Assembly: GCA_017991555.1 (NCBI GenBank)
Contig: JAGOQM010000003.1
Span: forward strand, 124,001 to 188,000
Direction: 5' to 3'
DNA from: Neisseriaceae bacterium
Lineage (GTDB): Bacteria; Pseudomonadota; Gammaproteobacteria; Burkholderiales; Neisseriaceae
DNA: 64,000 nt
Part shown: one piece after another, positions 8,228 to 17,551 of the stretch
Layout of the letters: each line of letters starts with the position of its first letter
Position numbering within the stretch: position 1 is the first letter of the stretch
Translations under genes and position numbers: made by a program
Notes under the pieces: model-generated
The model's database searches: none
Told to the model about the DNA's origin: nothing
The model's input: only the letters and a program-made list of their open reading frames with translations

Positions 8228-9871
8228 ATGTTTCAGTTTTCAACCACCCACATCATCATCATGATGTTGGCCTTTTATGGCATTACTTTCTTATTGACCC
8301 TACGCATTGGCAAAAAGCATGAAAACGTCGATGGCTTTATGGTGGCCAGCGGCTCGATTGGCTTTGGCCTTTCTGCCGCCAGCATGACAGCCACCTGGGT
8401 TTGGGCCGCGTCATTTTATGCGGCCGCTAGCTCCGCCTATCAATATGGCCTTTCCGGCGCCCTACACTATGGGCTTTGGGGCGGCCTAATGATTTTGTTC
8501 ATTTATCCTTTTGGGCGCCGCTTTCGAAAATTGGCGCCACATGCCCACACCCTGGCCGAAATCATGCACGCACGCCACGGCAGCACCAGCCAAATGATCC
8601 TGGCCGGATCGAACATCATTGGTAGCGTTATTAGCCTCATGGTCAACTTTACCGCTGCTGGCGTGCTGGTCGACATCCTGTCGCCGCTCAGTTTTACCCA
8701 TGGCGTGCTCATGGCCGGTCTGGGCGTGCTTTCTTATACCCTGTGGTCGGGCTTTCGCGCCTCAGTATTTACCGACTATGCACAGCTGATGGCCATGATT
8801 GTGGCGGCGGTGGTGATCATTCCCACCATCTTTTTCACCCTAGGTGGGCCGCAACTGTTCGAGGTCGGCATGATCAACCTGAGCGTTGAGCAGGCCAGCT
8901 TTTTCTCCAAAACGGCCATTTTAGAACAGGGTGCGCCCTTCTTTGTCGCGGTGCTGGCCTACGCCATTGGTAACCAAACCATTGCCCAGAGGCTCTTCGC
9001 CGTACGCGAAGACTTAATTAAGGCCAGCTTCATCACCGCCACCATCGGCTACATCGCCATCGTCATTGGCCTTGGCATGCTTGGTTTGTTAGCACTATTG
9101 GCAGGCATCCCGTTGATTGGCGGTGACAGCAATAACCTTATCCCACAAATGGCCGCCACCTACCTACCCGCCTATATGGTGGTCATGCTGTTCATCATGG
9201 TGATCGGCTCTTTGTCTTCCACAGCAGATTCTGATTTATCCGCCCTAGCCGCCATTGTGATGACCGACATTTACGGCAAACACCTCGGTAAAAAGGCCCC
9301 TAATCCCAATAAGATGCTGTGGATTGGCCGCTTCACCATGGTATGTGCCGCCTTGCTGGGCATGCTGCTGGCCAGCTTAAAGCTGAATATTTTGGCCATG
9401 CTGATCTTTGTGGGGGCCCTTTGGGGCGCAATTGTGTTTCCGGTCATTGCCAGCCTGTATTGGCCCCGCGTCACCCGGACGGCGTTTAATGTGGCCGTGG
9501 GCGCGGCCTTTGTCAGCTTTTTAATTGCCCGTTTTACCGACATCGCCCAGTCTGGCCTAATGGCCTTAACGTTCGAAACCTTTGCCGCCATCGGCGGCGC
9601 CGTGGTCATTGGCCTGATGAGTTTTGGTTTTCTTGGCCTACGCCTGGGCTTTATTCTGGGCATCATCACGGCCATTATTCTGCTGCCCTTAAGCATCGGG
9701 TTTTTACGCGAATACACGGTCTTACTCAGCTCCCTAACCGCTTATGGCGTCAGCGCCATCGTCTGTACCCTGATGTCCTTATGCCACAAAAAGCCAGATT
9801 TTGACTTTAGCCACATCAATCGCCAAGTGGTGGCCTTTCAAGACACCGACACCCCCAAGGAGCCCACATGA
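8228..9871 (+). CDS. Sodium:solute symporter (SSS family)
   Basis: This 547-residue membrane protein has about 13 predicted transmembrane segments and the SSS fold. Family features include FLLTLRIGKKHENVDGFMVASGS at the first loop, the TM2 TATWVWAASFYAAASSAYQYG segment, YTLWSGFRASVFTDYAQ and the YAIGNQTIAQRLFAVRE loop. The architecture resembles urea/polyamine-type members, but the substrate cannot be assigned. A GGAG ribosome site lies five bases before the ATG. It overlaps by four bases (ATGA) with a 43-residue membrane protein, so the two are translationally coupled. Confidence 0.9.
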   Translation: MFQFSTTHIIIMMLAFYGITFLLTLRIGKKHENVDGFMVASGSIGFGLSAASMTATWVWAASFYAAASSAYQYGLSGALHYGLWGGLMILFIYPFGRRFRKLAPHAHTLAEIMHARHGSTSQMILAGSNIIGSVISLMVNFTAAGVLVDILSPLSFTHGVLMAGLGVLSYTLWSGFRASVFTDYAQLMAMIVAAVVIIPTIFFTLGGPQLFEVGMINLSVEQASFFSKTAILEQGAPFFVAVLAYAIGNQTIAQRLFAVREDLIKASFITATIGYIAIVIGLGMLGLLALLAGIPLIGGDSNNLIPQMAATYLPAYMVVMLFIMVIGSLSSTADSDLSALAAIVMTDIYGKHLGKKAPNPNKMLWIGRFTMVCAALLGMLLASLKLNILAMLIFVGALWGAIVFPVIASLYWPRVTRTAFNVAVGAAFVSFLIARFTDIAQSGLMALTFETFAAIGGAVVIGLMSFGFLGLRLGFILGIITAIILLPLSIGFLREYTVLLSSLTAYGVSAIVCTLMSLCHKKPDFDFSHINRQVVAFQDTDTPKEPT

Positions 9872-9999
9872 CCCATTTACTGTTAACGGCTTATGTATTG
9901 ATTTGGCCCATTATTGCCGCCGGCGTCATGGTGGTATTGTCCATTGGCGTCTGGCGCGATGTTCGCCAGGCCAGGGGGAAAGGCGAATCCATGCTGTAA
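9868..9999 (+). CDS. Small single-span membrane protein, putative symporter accessory subunit
   Basis: This 43-residue protein starts inside the symporter stop codon (ATGA, 9868-9871). It has one hydrophobic helix (about residues 3-28) followed by the basic tail WRDVRQARGKG, so an N-out/C-in topology is likely. Small proteins of this kind are often encoded directly after SSS- or NSS-type transporters as small subunits. I infer the same role here from the coupling and from the terminator just after it. The sequence has no motif that proves function. Confidence 0.65.
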   Translation: MTHLLLTAYVLIWPIIAAGVMVVLSIGVWRDVRQARGKGESML

Positions 10000-10032
10000 T
10001 TCGGCACCATCTCGCCATACAACGCCAATAAC

Positions 10033-10075
10033 AACCGAATCTTGCACATTTTTATGCGCTCGATTCGGTTTTTTT
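10033..10075 (+). terminator. Terminator of the symporter operon
   Basis: The arms AACCGAATC (10033-10041) and GATTCGGTT (10062-10070) are followed by a T-run (10069-10075). The hairpin lies 33 bases after the small membrane protein gene. Confidence 0.8.
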
Positions 10076-10261
10076 CTGTTTTCTTGCACACGTTTTTCAC
10101 GCAGGTTAATTTTTATTAAGACGTCATTCCGGGCAAGCCAGCCGCTGCTAACCTAGCCATAGCAGAGAAACCCTTATTTTAAAATGATGTTGTATTTTAA
10201 AAAATGACCTAACTATTTACAAAAACAAACATTACATTACATTTCTTTTCTAAATATCCTA

Positions 10262-10290
10262 TTGTGTAACAAGGGCTTAAATCCTATTAT
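10262..10290 (+). promoter_or_regulatory. Promoter of the lone pilin gene
   Basis: TTGTGT (10262-10267), a 17-base spacer and TATTAT (10285-10290) lie 56 bases before the pilin ATG in an AT-rich 346-bp gap. The block around the -10 element (GGGCTTAAATCCTATTATGAT) closely resembles the matching position upstream of the paralogous pilin gene at 51258. Confidence 0.55.
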
Positions 10291-10345
10291 GATTTCCGAA
10301 GAAACACAAAACCTCTTACCTTTAATTCTTTAGAAAGTGACCATC

Positions 10346-10891
10346 ATGAACTCAGTCCAAAAAACCCTTCTAGCCCTATCTCTTGCTTTGCCTTTGTCTG
10401 CTTTTGCCAGCACCGGTGGCACCATCACCGTTTTGGGTGAAGTCTCTGACACCACTTGTAACATTACCGTTAATGGCAACTCAGCCGACGCCACGGTACG
10501 ACTACTGACCATTCCCGCTGCAGACCTTGCCGCCGGCACCGACAGCACCACTTCTGCCGATGTCAACTTCGAAATGTCAGCCTGTGGCTCTACCGAAGCC
10601 CATTCTAAGGTTGGTGTGCGCATGTTACCGGTTGGCGATGTGACCAACGGGGGCAATTTAAGCAATATGATCAGCGATGGCTCTAACGCAGCGATTAAGC
10701 TCAAAGCAGAAGATGGCTCTACCATTCCCTTCCAAGCCGGTGCTGAAACCGACATTGTGACCCACAACATTCCTGCAGCCGGCGCAACCGTCAACTACCC
10801 GTTCAAGGTGCATTACACCAACGAAACCACTGGCCAAGCCACTGAAGGTAAAGTAAAAGCCGCCATTCAATACAGCACCACCTACGAATAA
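10346..10891 (+). CDS. Type-1-like fimbrial major subunit (lone paralogue)
   Basis: This 181-residue secreted pilin has a signal peptide (residues 1-21, ending SAFA). The mature domain has the FimA-like pattern: glycine-rich start STGGTITVLGEV, the disulfide pair in DTTCNITVNG and EMSACGS, and the penultimate Tyr in STTYE needed for chaperone recognition. It is nearly the same protein as the pilin at 51258-51803, differing mainly by conservative substitutions. No chaperone or usher gene is adjacent, so it would depend on the assembly machinery of the distant operon. ATG at 10346 is preferred over GTG at 10337 because it places the signal peptide at the terminus. Confidence 0.9.
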   Translation: MNSVQKTLLALSLALPLSAFASTGGTITVLGEVSDTTCNITVNGNSADATVRLLTIPAADLAAGTDSTTSADVNFEMSACGSTEAHSKVGVRMLPVGDVTNGGNLSNMISDGSNAAIKLKAEDGSTIPFQAGAETDIVTHNIPAAGATVNYPFKVHYTNETTGQATEGKVKAAIQYSTTYE

Positions 10892-10907
10892 ACCCGCAGG
10901 CATTAAA

Positions 10908-10936
10908 AAAGCCCCAAAACCCTGTTTTGGGGCTTT
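10908..10936 (+). terminator. Terminator after the lone pilin gene
   Basis: AAAGCCCCAAAAC and GTTTTGGGGCTTT form a perfect 13-bp hairpin with loop CCT, starting 17 bases after the stop. It is AT-balanced at both sides and could also stop the convergent TonB receptor transcript. Confidence 0.8.
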
Positions 10937-10991
10937 GAGGCTTTTGATCGTTGTTTTCTGACTAAGTCAGTACGTTCAGGTTCAATCAACC

Positions 10992-13043
10992 TTACCACTT
11001 ATAGCTAAGCTTGCCTTCTACCGAGCGGCCTGCGCCGTAATAGCAGTAAAACGAACAGGCGCTGACATAGTCTTTATCGGTTAGGTTACGCGCATTCACC
11101 TGGAGCGACCAGTTGCGGTCAATCTGATATTGCGCCATGGCGTCCCACAAGGTGTAGCTCGGCACGGTTTCGCCCGGAAAGTTGGCCTCATCCGTGGTCG
11201 AGCCTACATAGCGTAAACCGGTGGCCAAGGTTAAACCGCGTAATGCGCCCTGTTGCGGCGTATAGCGTACCTGTGCGGCGGCCATGTGTCGGGGCACCAT
11301 CGGCGCACGGATGGATTTTTTGGCACTTAAGTCTTGGGTGGCGTCGCTATAGGTATAGGATACGGTGGTGGCCCAATCGTCGCTCAAGGCCAAGTCGGCT
11401 TGTAGCTCGACGCCTTGGTTTTTGCGTTCACCCGCCTGCACCGACACATTCGAAACGTCGGCCACCAACGCATTTTTTTCTTTCAAATCAAAATACGCCA
11501 CCGATAGGGTGCCATCGAGCCAGCTGGGGGTGTATTTCAGCCCCAATTCCGTTTGCTTGGCTTCGTAAGGCTTATAGCTGCGCTGATAGCCATCCACGCC
11601 CGCCGTTGGGCGGAATGATTCGGAGTAATGAATATAGGGTGACAGGCCATTCTTGGCCTTGTACATTAACCCACCCTGCCACACGGTTTTATTCACGTCG
11701 TAATCGGTGCGGGTGCTGTCCATGATGCCGTTATTTTTAGCCTGATCATGGCGCACGCCTAGGTTCAGCAGCACCCGCTTATCCCATTCGAACTGGGTTT
11801 GGCCATAAAAGCCCAGCTGGGTTTGCTTAATCTTGTAATACTTGCCTTTGACATCAAAATGTTGACCGTATTCAGGATTAAACATGTCGATTGGGCCGAC
11901 CGTCTGGCCAAAGGGCTCATTTTCACCGTCAATTTTGCTGCGCATGTAGTCGGTGCCCAATAGGACCGTCGTGCTTAAATCGCCGTGAGTCCAGGTTTTA
12001 CGCAGGCGATTGTCAATGCTGTGAACCGTCGAAATGCCTTTGTTATAGCTATAACCGCGCAAGGCCAAACGGTCCATGTCTGAACGCCAGGCAAACACGC
12101 CTAAAAAGTCTAAATCTAAGCGGCTATAACGGTAGTTTTGGCTAAACTGCCAGCCATTATCAAACGCATGCTGAAACTCATAGCCAAACGACAGCTGCTC
12201 CCGGTCGGTATAGTCCCGACCCGGTTCGCCCAGGTTGGTTTTACGGTCGATGGTACCGTAAGGGGTGTTGATCAAAGAGCCATAGCCCGGCATAAAACCA
12301 TTGGTGGGGGTGCCCTTTTCTTTTTGCCAGCTGGCCAAGAAGGTCACGTTGGTTTGATCGCTGATGTCCCAGGTTAGACTGGGCGCAAAGTAGTAATGCT
12401 TCATTTCGGTGCCGTTTTGCATGCCGTCTTCGCGGCGATACTGGCCCACCACGCGGTAGCGTAAGCTGTTGTCGGCGTTCAGCACGCCACTGTAGTCGGC
12501 GCTGATGCCGCGGCGATCGTTGTTGCCGCCGCTGACGTTGACCTCACCCGCAGGCTGGCTTTTAGGCCGTTTGGTGACCAGGTTAACCACCCCGCCGGCT
12601 TCGGCAGAGCCATACAGCATCGAATTGGCGCCCTTAACCACTTCGACGCTTTCCACGCCGTACATTTCCGGCAACCACACAAAAAAAGCGCTCGGTGCTG
12701 TGGGCGTGCCGTCCAAGGCCACAGAGGCGTCAAAACCACGAATCTTAAACCATTCAGACTTATTGTCGGCGCCGTACGGCTCACTCAGAATACCGGCTTG
12801 GTATTGCAACGCCTGATCCAGCTTGTGCGCCTGAGCCGCTGCAATGTCCTCAGCACTGATAACGGCGGTAGAACCCGGCGTTTTGTACTTAATGCCGCCA
12901 GCCTTGCCTGCCGAACCAACCACCACCACGTCGTCGATCGCGGCTTCGGGCGTATCGGGTTCGGCCCCATAAGCCTGCCCAAACGCCATTAAGAGGCAGG
13001 TGCTGATGATGATGTCGTGACGAGGTCGATTAAACAAAGTCAT
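10992..13043 (-). CDS. TonB-dependent siderophore receptor
   Basis: This 683-residue outer-membrane receptor has a signal peptide (about residues 1-26, ending AYGA). A plug domain follows (DDVVVVGSAG as the TonB-box region, then IRGFDASVALDGTP and VEVVKGANSMLYGSAEAGGVVNLVTKRP). A 22-strand barrel ends in the aromatic LSYKW. It resembles the FhuA/FpvA/FoxA group that imports ferric hydroxamate or mixed siderophores. It is the last gene of a five-gene operon with fhuC, fhuD, fhuB and an ABC exporter. That placement supports ferric siderophore, probably hydroxamate, as substrate. Confidence 0.93.
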   Translation of the reverse strand: MTLFNRPRHDIIISTCLLMAFGQAYGAEPDTPEAAIDDVVVVGSAGKAGGIKYKTPGSTAVISAEDIAAAQAHKLDQALQYQAGILSEPYGADNKSEWFKIRGFDASVALDGTPTAPSAFFVWLPEMYGVESVEVVKGANSMLYGSAEAGGVVNLVTKRPKSQPAGEVNVSGGNNDRRGISADYSGVLNADNSLRYRVVGQYRREDGMQNGTEMKHYYFAPSLTWDISDQTNVTFLASWQKEKGTPTNGFMPGYGSLINTPYGTIDRKTNLGEPGRDYTDREQLSFGYEFQHAFDNGWQFSQNYRYSRLDLDFLGVFAWRSDMDRLALRGYSYNKGISTVHSIDNRLRKTWTHGDLSTTVLLGTDYMRSKIDGENEPFGQTVGPIDMFNPEYGQHFDVKGKYYKIKQTQLGFYGQTQFEWDKRVLLNLGVRHDQAKNNGIMDSTRTDYDVNKTVWQGGLMYKAKNGLSPYIHYSESFRPTAGVDGYQRSYKPYEAKQTELGLKYTPSWLDGTLSVAYFDLKEKNALVADVSNVSVQAGERKNQGVELQADLALSDDWATTVSYTYSDATQDLSAKKSIRAPMVPRHMAAAQVRYTPQQGALRGLTLATGLRYVGSTTDEANFPGETVPSYTLWDAMAQYQIDRNWSLQVNARNLTDKDYVSACSFYCYYGAGRSVEGKLSYKW

Positions 13044-13057
13044 GGTGTGTTCGTCCT

Positions 13058-14698
13058 TTAAAAGTTAATTTGAGTACCGCTTTGCGCATCGGAAAATCCG
13101 CTCAATACGCCCTGCTTCATTTGCAACACACGATCCGCATGATGGAAATACTTATCATCGTGGCTGATCGCAAACACCGTATGGCCTTGCGCCTTTAATA
13201 CCGGTAGCAATTGCTCATAAAATACTTTTCTAAAATGCGGGTCTTGGTCCGCCGCCCACTCGTCTAAAACCAGCACGCTGCGGCGCTCAATGGCCGCCAC
13301 CAGCAAGGCCAAACGCTTACGCTGCCCTTGCGATAGGTCGGTCTCCAACAGCTGGTTGGCTGAAATTTTGGCTTTTTGATCCATGCGCAAATGCTTAAGC
13401 CAAGCCTCTATCAGCTCGGTGGCCGCAGGCGCGCCATCTCCATCCAGCAGATCTCGGAACAGATAAAAATCGACAAATACGGCCGAAAACAGCTGCCGAT
13501 AGGCGCCGATATTGTGGTCGTCAATGGCCTGCTGGTCGACCCAAACTTGGCCGCTGCTGGGCTGATAAAGCCCGGTAAGCAACATCGACAGGGTTGATTT
13601 ACCGCTGCCATTGGCGCCGACTAAAAACACAGTTTCGCCACGACTTAAGGTGAAATCTAGGGGTTGCAACGCAAAGCCTGGCTCGGCGCTGCTGCTGGGA
13701 TAAGCATAGGCCACCTGCTGTAGCCGAATCTGCTGCCAGCCTAGCGGCAAGCCCGACGCCGCAGCAAACTCGGGCGCAAACGGCCGTAGCTGGAGCTGAT
13801 CTAAAGCCTGCAACGACACCCGCCCTTGAATGAGTGTTGGGAATGCGCCCACGGCGCTCAACAGCGGGGTTCGAATGAACAAGACGGTCAAGGCGATGGT
13901 GGTGGCGTCCTGAATACTGGCCCAGCCTTGAAAGACAGTAAGGTAAAAGATCACCCCCACTGCGCCCAGCATCATCACGTTGGTCCAGTTACCGGCAAAG
14001 GCATGATGATTGTCGGCCCGAATAATGTGATGCAGGTGGGTTTGGGTGTCGGCGCTAAAATCCTGCTCGTAAAAACGAGCGGCACGGCCACGGTTTAAAG
14101 CCAATTCTTTATGCCCATCTAAAGCCGATTCATAATGCTGATACAGCTGGTCTTCTTTGACCCGCATCACCTTTAAGTGGGCGTACACTTTTTTAACCGC
14201 CCAATGGCCGCCCCCTAGGGTGGCCAACAGCCAGGCACAGGTGACTAAAAATAAAGACGGTGATAGGTAACATAAATACACGCCAGCGCAGAGCGTAAAC
14301 AGGCCGCCTTGCAACAGTTCTGGCAGCCGCACAAACGCATACGACACGCTGCGGATGTCGTTGGCCAAGCTGGCCATGATTTTGGCCTTGCCTAAGGCCT
14401 GAATTTGAACTAAGTCAGTGTCCATGATTTGCTTTAACAGCTGGCGCCGTAGGTCATACACGCAGCGGTGGCCCAAGGTGGTCAGGCTGATTTGGGCCCA
14501 AGTGGTTAAGCCTAAATACACCACTAAGAGCCCAATAAAATACAACAACACGCGGCTAAAATCATCGGTACTGTGCAGCAAGTAGCCATTAATGAACATC
14601 AACACGCCCACGCCCATCAGGCTGGCCAAAATACTCAAAGCCAGCACCAACACCACGGCACGCTTATGCTGCGCCAACATCAAACTCACCACATTCAT
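13058..14698 (-). CDS. Cyclic-peptide-type ABC exporter (PvdE/SyrD-like)
   Basis: This 546-residue half-transporter has six N-terminal membrane helices (about residues 1-290) and a nucleotide-binding domain. The latter shows Walker A VGANGSGKST, signature LSQGQRKRL and Walker B VLVLDEWAADQDP. DEWAADQDP is typical of the cyclic peptide exporter subfamily (PvdE, SyrD), whose members export peptides or siderophore precursors. It sits between fhuB and the TonB receptor with gaps of 14 and 22 bases. No siderophore synthetase is present in the window. Its role may therefore be to release or recycle the imported siderophore rather than secrete a new one. That role is an inference. Confidence 0.88.
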   Translation of the reverse strand: MNVVSLMLAQHKRAVVLVLALSILASLMGVGVLMFINGYLLHSTDDFSRVLLYFIGLLVVYLGLTTWAQISLTTLGHRCVYDLRRQLLKQIMDTDLVQIQALGKAKIMASLANDIRSVSYAFVRLPELLQGGLFTLCAGVYLCYLSPSLFLVTCAWLLATLGGGHWAVKKVYAHLKVMRVKEDQLYQHYESALDGHKELALNRGRAARFYEQDFSADTQTHLHHIIRADNHHAFAGNWTNVMMLGAVGVIFYLTVFQGWASIQDATTIALTVLFIRTPLLSAVGAFPTLIQGRVSLQALDQLQLRPFAPEFAAASGLPLGWQQIRLQQVAYAYPSSSAEPGFALQPLDFTLSRGETVFLVGANGSGKSTLSMLLTGLYQPSSGQVWVDQQAIDDHNIGAYRQLFSAVFVDFYLFRDLLDGDGAPAATELIEAWLKHLRMDQKAKISANQLLETDLSQGQRKRLALLVAAIERRSVLVLDEWAADQDPHFRKVFYEQLLPVLKAQGHTVFAISHDDKYFHHADRVLQMKQGVLSGFSDAQSGTQINF

Positions 14699-14720
14699 GT
14701 GTGTTCCCTTATCATGATGA

Positions 14721-16685
14721 TTATATTTTCCGCATCAACACCAAAAAGTAAGCCCCGCCCAATAGGGTGGCCACCAGGCCCGCCGGCACTTCGTACGGGA
14801 ACAGCAGGTAACGACCCAGCCAATCGGCCAAGATCATCATCAGCACGCCCAAGAGGCCCGCACCCACCAGCTGTGCCAGTGGCTTATGCCAGCCTAGGGC
14901 GCGGGCCATGTGGGGGGCCAACAGGCCCACAAAGCTTAAAGGCCCAATCAGCAGCGTGGCTGCGACCGTAAGCAAAGCACTCAACACAATCAGCAACACC
15001 CGCACCAACGGCACCCGCACGCCCAAACTCTTGGCCATCACGGGGCCTAAATCCAATAGCCGTAACCACCGTGCCAACGGCAAACAGGCCCCAAACAGCC
15101 CCAGCGCAATCGCCACTAGGCTCAGAGCCAGCGTAGGCGTGGCCTGATAGGTGGAACCCGACAGCCAAGCCAACACGCTCTGAATGCGCGGGTCGCCCGA
15201 AGCCAAAAACAGCCGCAGGCAGGCATCAAACAAGGCCGCCACCGCCATGCCGGTTAACAGCACTTTTTCTGGTGCAAAGGCATGGCGCTGGTTTAGCCCC
15301 ATCACCAACAGCAGCACCAGGCCCGCACCGGCCAAGCCCAACGCCCACTGCATCATGACCCCGCCCAGCGACAGCCATAAGGCCAACAGCACGCCACCGG
15401 CAGTGCCGGCGCTGATGCCCAGTAGTTCTGGGCTGGCCATGGGGTTTTGGCTCATGCGTTGTAACAACACCCCCGCCGTGGCCAGCATTAGGCCGGTGGC
15501 CATCGCGGCCAACAGCCGCGGATAGCGTAAGTTCAGTAAGGTTTCTTGCCAGCCCGTCCACTGCCAGCCCACGGCCCCTTGGCTCACAAACAGGCTCAGC
15601 GCCATGCTGGCCACTACCGCGACACCCAGCAACCACAATAGCCTTTGGCGCTGCCGTGGTGCCGTCATTGATGCACTGCGCCCTAGCTGTGGCGGCGTGG
15701 CCGGCAGCGCTTTAAAAATTAACCACAATAATAAAGGCGCCCCCACTAAGGCGGTCACCGCGCCCGTGCCCACCTGCCAGCCCCAGCGTTGCTGCGCCCA
15801 CTGTAAACACACATCGGTGAGCAACAGCAGGCAAGCCCCTACCCAAGCGGCCAACAACAAACGCAGTGCCAGCCGCTTGATTCCTAGCTGTTGCACCATC
15901 GCCGCCGCGGCCAGGCCCACAAAGCCGAGCATGCCCACCATGCTGACGATGCTGGCGCACACGTAGGCGGCCAGCCCAAAGCCCAACAGTCGAACCCACT
16001 TAACCGGCACCCCAAGGCTTTGGGCCTGGGCCGCGCCCAAGCTCATGATGCCCAAAGGTCGCAGTAACAACGCCACGCCCACCGCACATAGGGCTAAGCG
16101 CCAGCCTAAATCCACCACCTGCTGCCAGCTGTCCTGAACCAAAGAGCCACTGCCCCACAGCATGACGCTGCGCGCCTCCTCCGAAAAGAACAGCCACACC
16201 ACGGCGGCCATGGCCCCAAAATAAAGATTGACCACCAGCCCCGCCAGAATCATTTTGGTCGGCGCAAACTTCTGCCCCGCAGACAGGGTCAACACCAGCA
16301 CTAGGCTTAAGCCTGCACCCAACAAGGCCCACAGCTGTGTCGACCACATCAGGCCGCTGGGCCAAAACACGCTGACCAACAGCAGGCTCAGCTGGGCGCC
16401 GCTGCTCACCGCCAGCGTACTGTCGGCCGCCAGCGGATTGTGCGTCAACTGCTGCAGCAACAGGGCAGCGCCGCCTAGGCCCGCACCGGCTAAACCAGCC
16501 ATCGCCAAGCGCGGCAGCACGTTGTTGCTGAATAAAAAATCGGCCATGCCCAGCGATTCGGGCGACGACCACAATACGGTCCAGCCGCTGGGCCCATAGT
16601 GGCTAAAATACAGCGTCAACACCAAGCTACATAAAGCCAATAAGCCTAAGGCCAACAGCCAAGGCGCAGACTTCGCCTTCATCAT
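14721..16685 (-). CDS. fhuB: Ferric hydroxamate ABC transporter permease FhuB (fused double permease)
   Basis: This 654-residue inner-membrane protein is made of two homologous FecCD-type halves of about 325 residues each, the arrangement known for FhuB. Each half contains the conserved GLVAAAMVQQLG/GPLSFVGLLAPHMAR-type coupling region; the second copy (GPLSFVGLLAPHMARAL) is best preserved. The protein forms the translocation channel with FhuC and FhuD. Its ATG (16685) overlaps the fhuD stop by four bases, so the genes are translationally coupled. Very GC-rich composition compared with neighbouring intergenic DNA is normal for such a membrane protein. Confidence 0.93.
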   Translation of the reverse strand: MMKAKSAPWLLALGLLALCSLVLTLYFSHYGPSGWTVLWSSPESLGMADFLFSNNVLPRLAMAGLAGAGLGGAALLLQQLTHNPLAADSTLAVSSGAQLSLLLVSVFWPSGLMWSTQLWALLGAGLSLVLVLTLSAGQKFAPTKMILAGLVVNLYFGAMAAVVWLFFSEEARSVMLWGSGSLVQDSWQQVVDLGWRLALCAVGVALLLRPLGIMSLGAAQAQSLGVPVKWVRLLGFGLAAYVCASIVSMVGMLGFVGLAAAAMVQQLGIKRLALRLLLAAWVGACLLLLTDVCLQWAQQRWGWQVGTGAVTALVGAPLLLWLIFKALPATPPQLGRSASMTAPRQRQRLLWLLGVAVVASMALSLFVSQGAVGWQWTGWQETLLNLRYPRLLAAMATGLMLATAGVLLQRMSQNPMASPELLGISAGTAGGVLLALWLSLGGVMMQWALGLAGAGLVLLLVMGLNQRHAFAPEKVLLTGMAVAALFDACLRLFLASGDPRIQSVLAWLSGSTYQATPTLALSLVAIALGLFGACLPLARWLRLLDLGPVMAKSLGVRVPLVRVLLIVLSALLTVAATLLIGPLSFVGLLAPHMARALGWHKPLAQLVGAGLLGVLMMILADWLGRYLLFPYEVPAGLVATLLGGAYFLVLMRKI

Positions 16686-17551
16686 GGCTGATCTCCTTGC
16701 TGACGTAGCTGCTGGGTCAGTACTTCAGCAAAACGCCCCATCGCCGGCAAGCCCCCAAACGACCACACTGCTGGCAACGTCACCACCCGCTGGGGTTGTC
16801 CAAACGGCAAGCGTTGCCACAGCTTATTCTGGCCCACCTGCTTGGCCATATGCGGCGGGTACGGCGCCACAATTACCATTAAAGTATTGGCAGGCAGCTT
16901 GGCCAGTTGGGTTAGGTCGATTTGTTCGCCGCCCCAAGCGTTGTTGACCGTCGGCCAAGCATTGGTTAGCGACATCATGCGCAACACCGTGCCAAACAAA
17001 CTATTGTCACCATAAATGCGCAAATGGCGCGCATCAATGAACTGCACAATGGCCAACGGACGGTCACGCCATTTTTGTAGGCTTAAGCCCTGTTGGCGTA
17101 ATTGGGTTTGGGTTTGCGTAATCAAGGCTTCGGCCGCCTGAGGGCGCTGAACCAGTGCGCCCAGCTGCCGCGTGGCGGCCACGCTTTGCGCCCAGCTATG
17201 GCCTTGCGGCGTATAAAATTCAAGGTTGATTTTTTTGCCAATGCTGGGCAAATCAGGCAAGGCTTGCTGTAGCCATTCGGCGTTGACCACATAATCTGGG
17301 CGCAACGACAGCACCAGCTCAATATTGGGCTGGGTGCGCAGGCCCAAGTCCACGCTGCTCGACGGCAGCCTCGGCTCAATCACCCAACGTTCATAGGCGC
17401 GCTTGTCGCCTACCCCGAGCGGTGGGTGCTGTAAGGCCATTAAGGTTTCGGCAACGGTCCAATCAGACGTGATGACGCGCGGGCTCTGCGCCCACACCAG
17501 GCCGGTACTGAAGCCCAGCCAGCACAGTAACACCCCCAACCAAACCCTCAT
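16682..17551 (-). CDS. fhuD: Ferric hydroxamate periplasmic binding protein FhuD-like
   Basis: This 289-residue protein has a cleavable signal peptide (about residues 1-21, ending VWAQ) and no lipobox, as in enterobacterial FhuD. The class III binding-protein fold is indicated by RVITSDWTVAETLMAL, PNIELVLSLRPDYVV and the WGGEQIDLTQLAKL segment. It delivers ferric hydroxamate siderophore from the outer-membrane receptor to FhuB. The start is set at 17551 because this ATG overlaps the fhuC stop (ATGA). A longer frame from 17566 would begin inside fhuC without a ribosome site. Confidence 0.88.
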   Translation of the reverse strand: MRVWLGVLLCWLGFSTGLVWAQSPRVITSDWTVAETLMALQHPPLGVGDKRAYERWVIEPRLPSSSVDLGLRTQPNIELVLSLRPDYVVNAEWLQQALPDLPSIGKKINLEFYTPQGHSWAQSVAATRQLGALVQRPQAAEALITQTQTQLRQQGLSLQKWRDRPLAIVQFIDARHLRIYGDNSLFGTVLRMMSLTNAWPTVNNAWGGEQIDLTQLAKLPANTLMVIVAPYPPHMAKQVGQNKLWQRLPFGQPQRVVTLPAVWSFGGLPAMGRFAEVLTQQLRQQGDQP

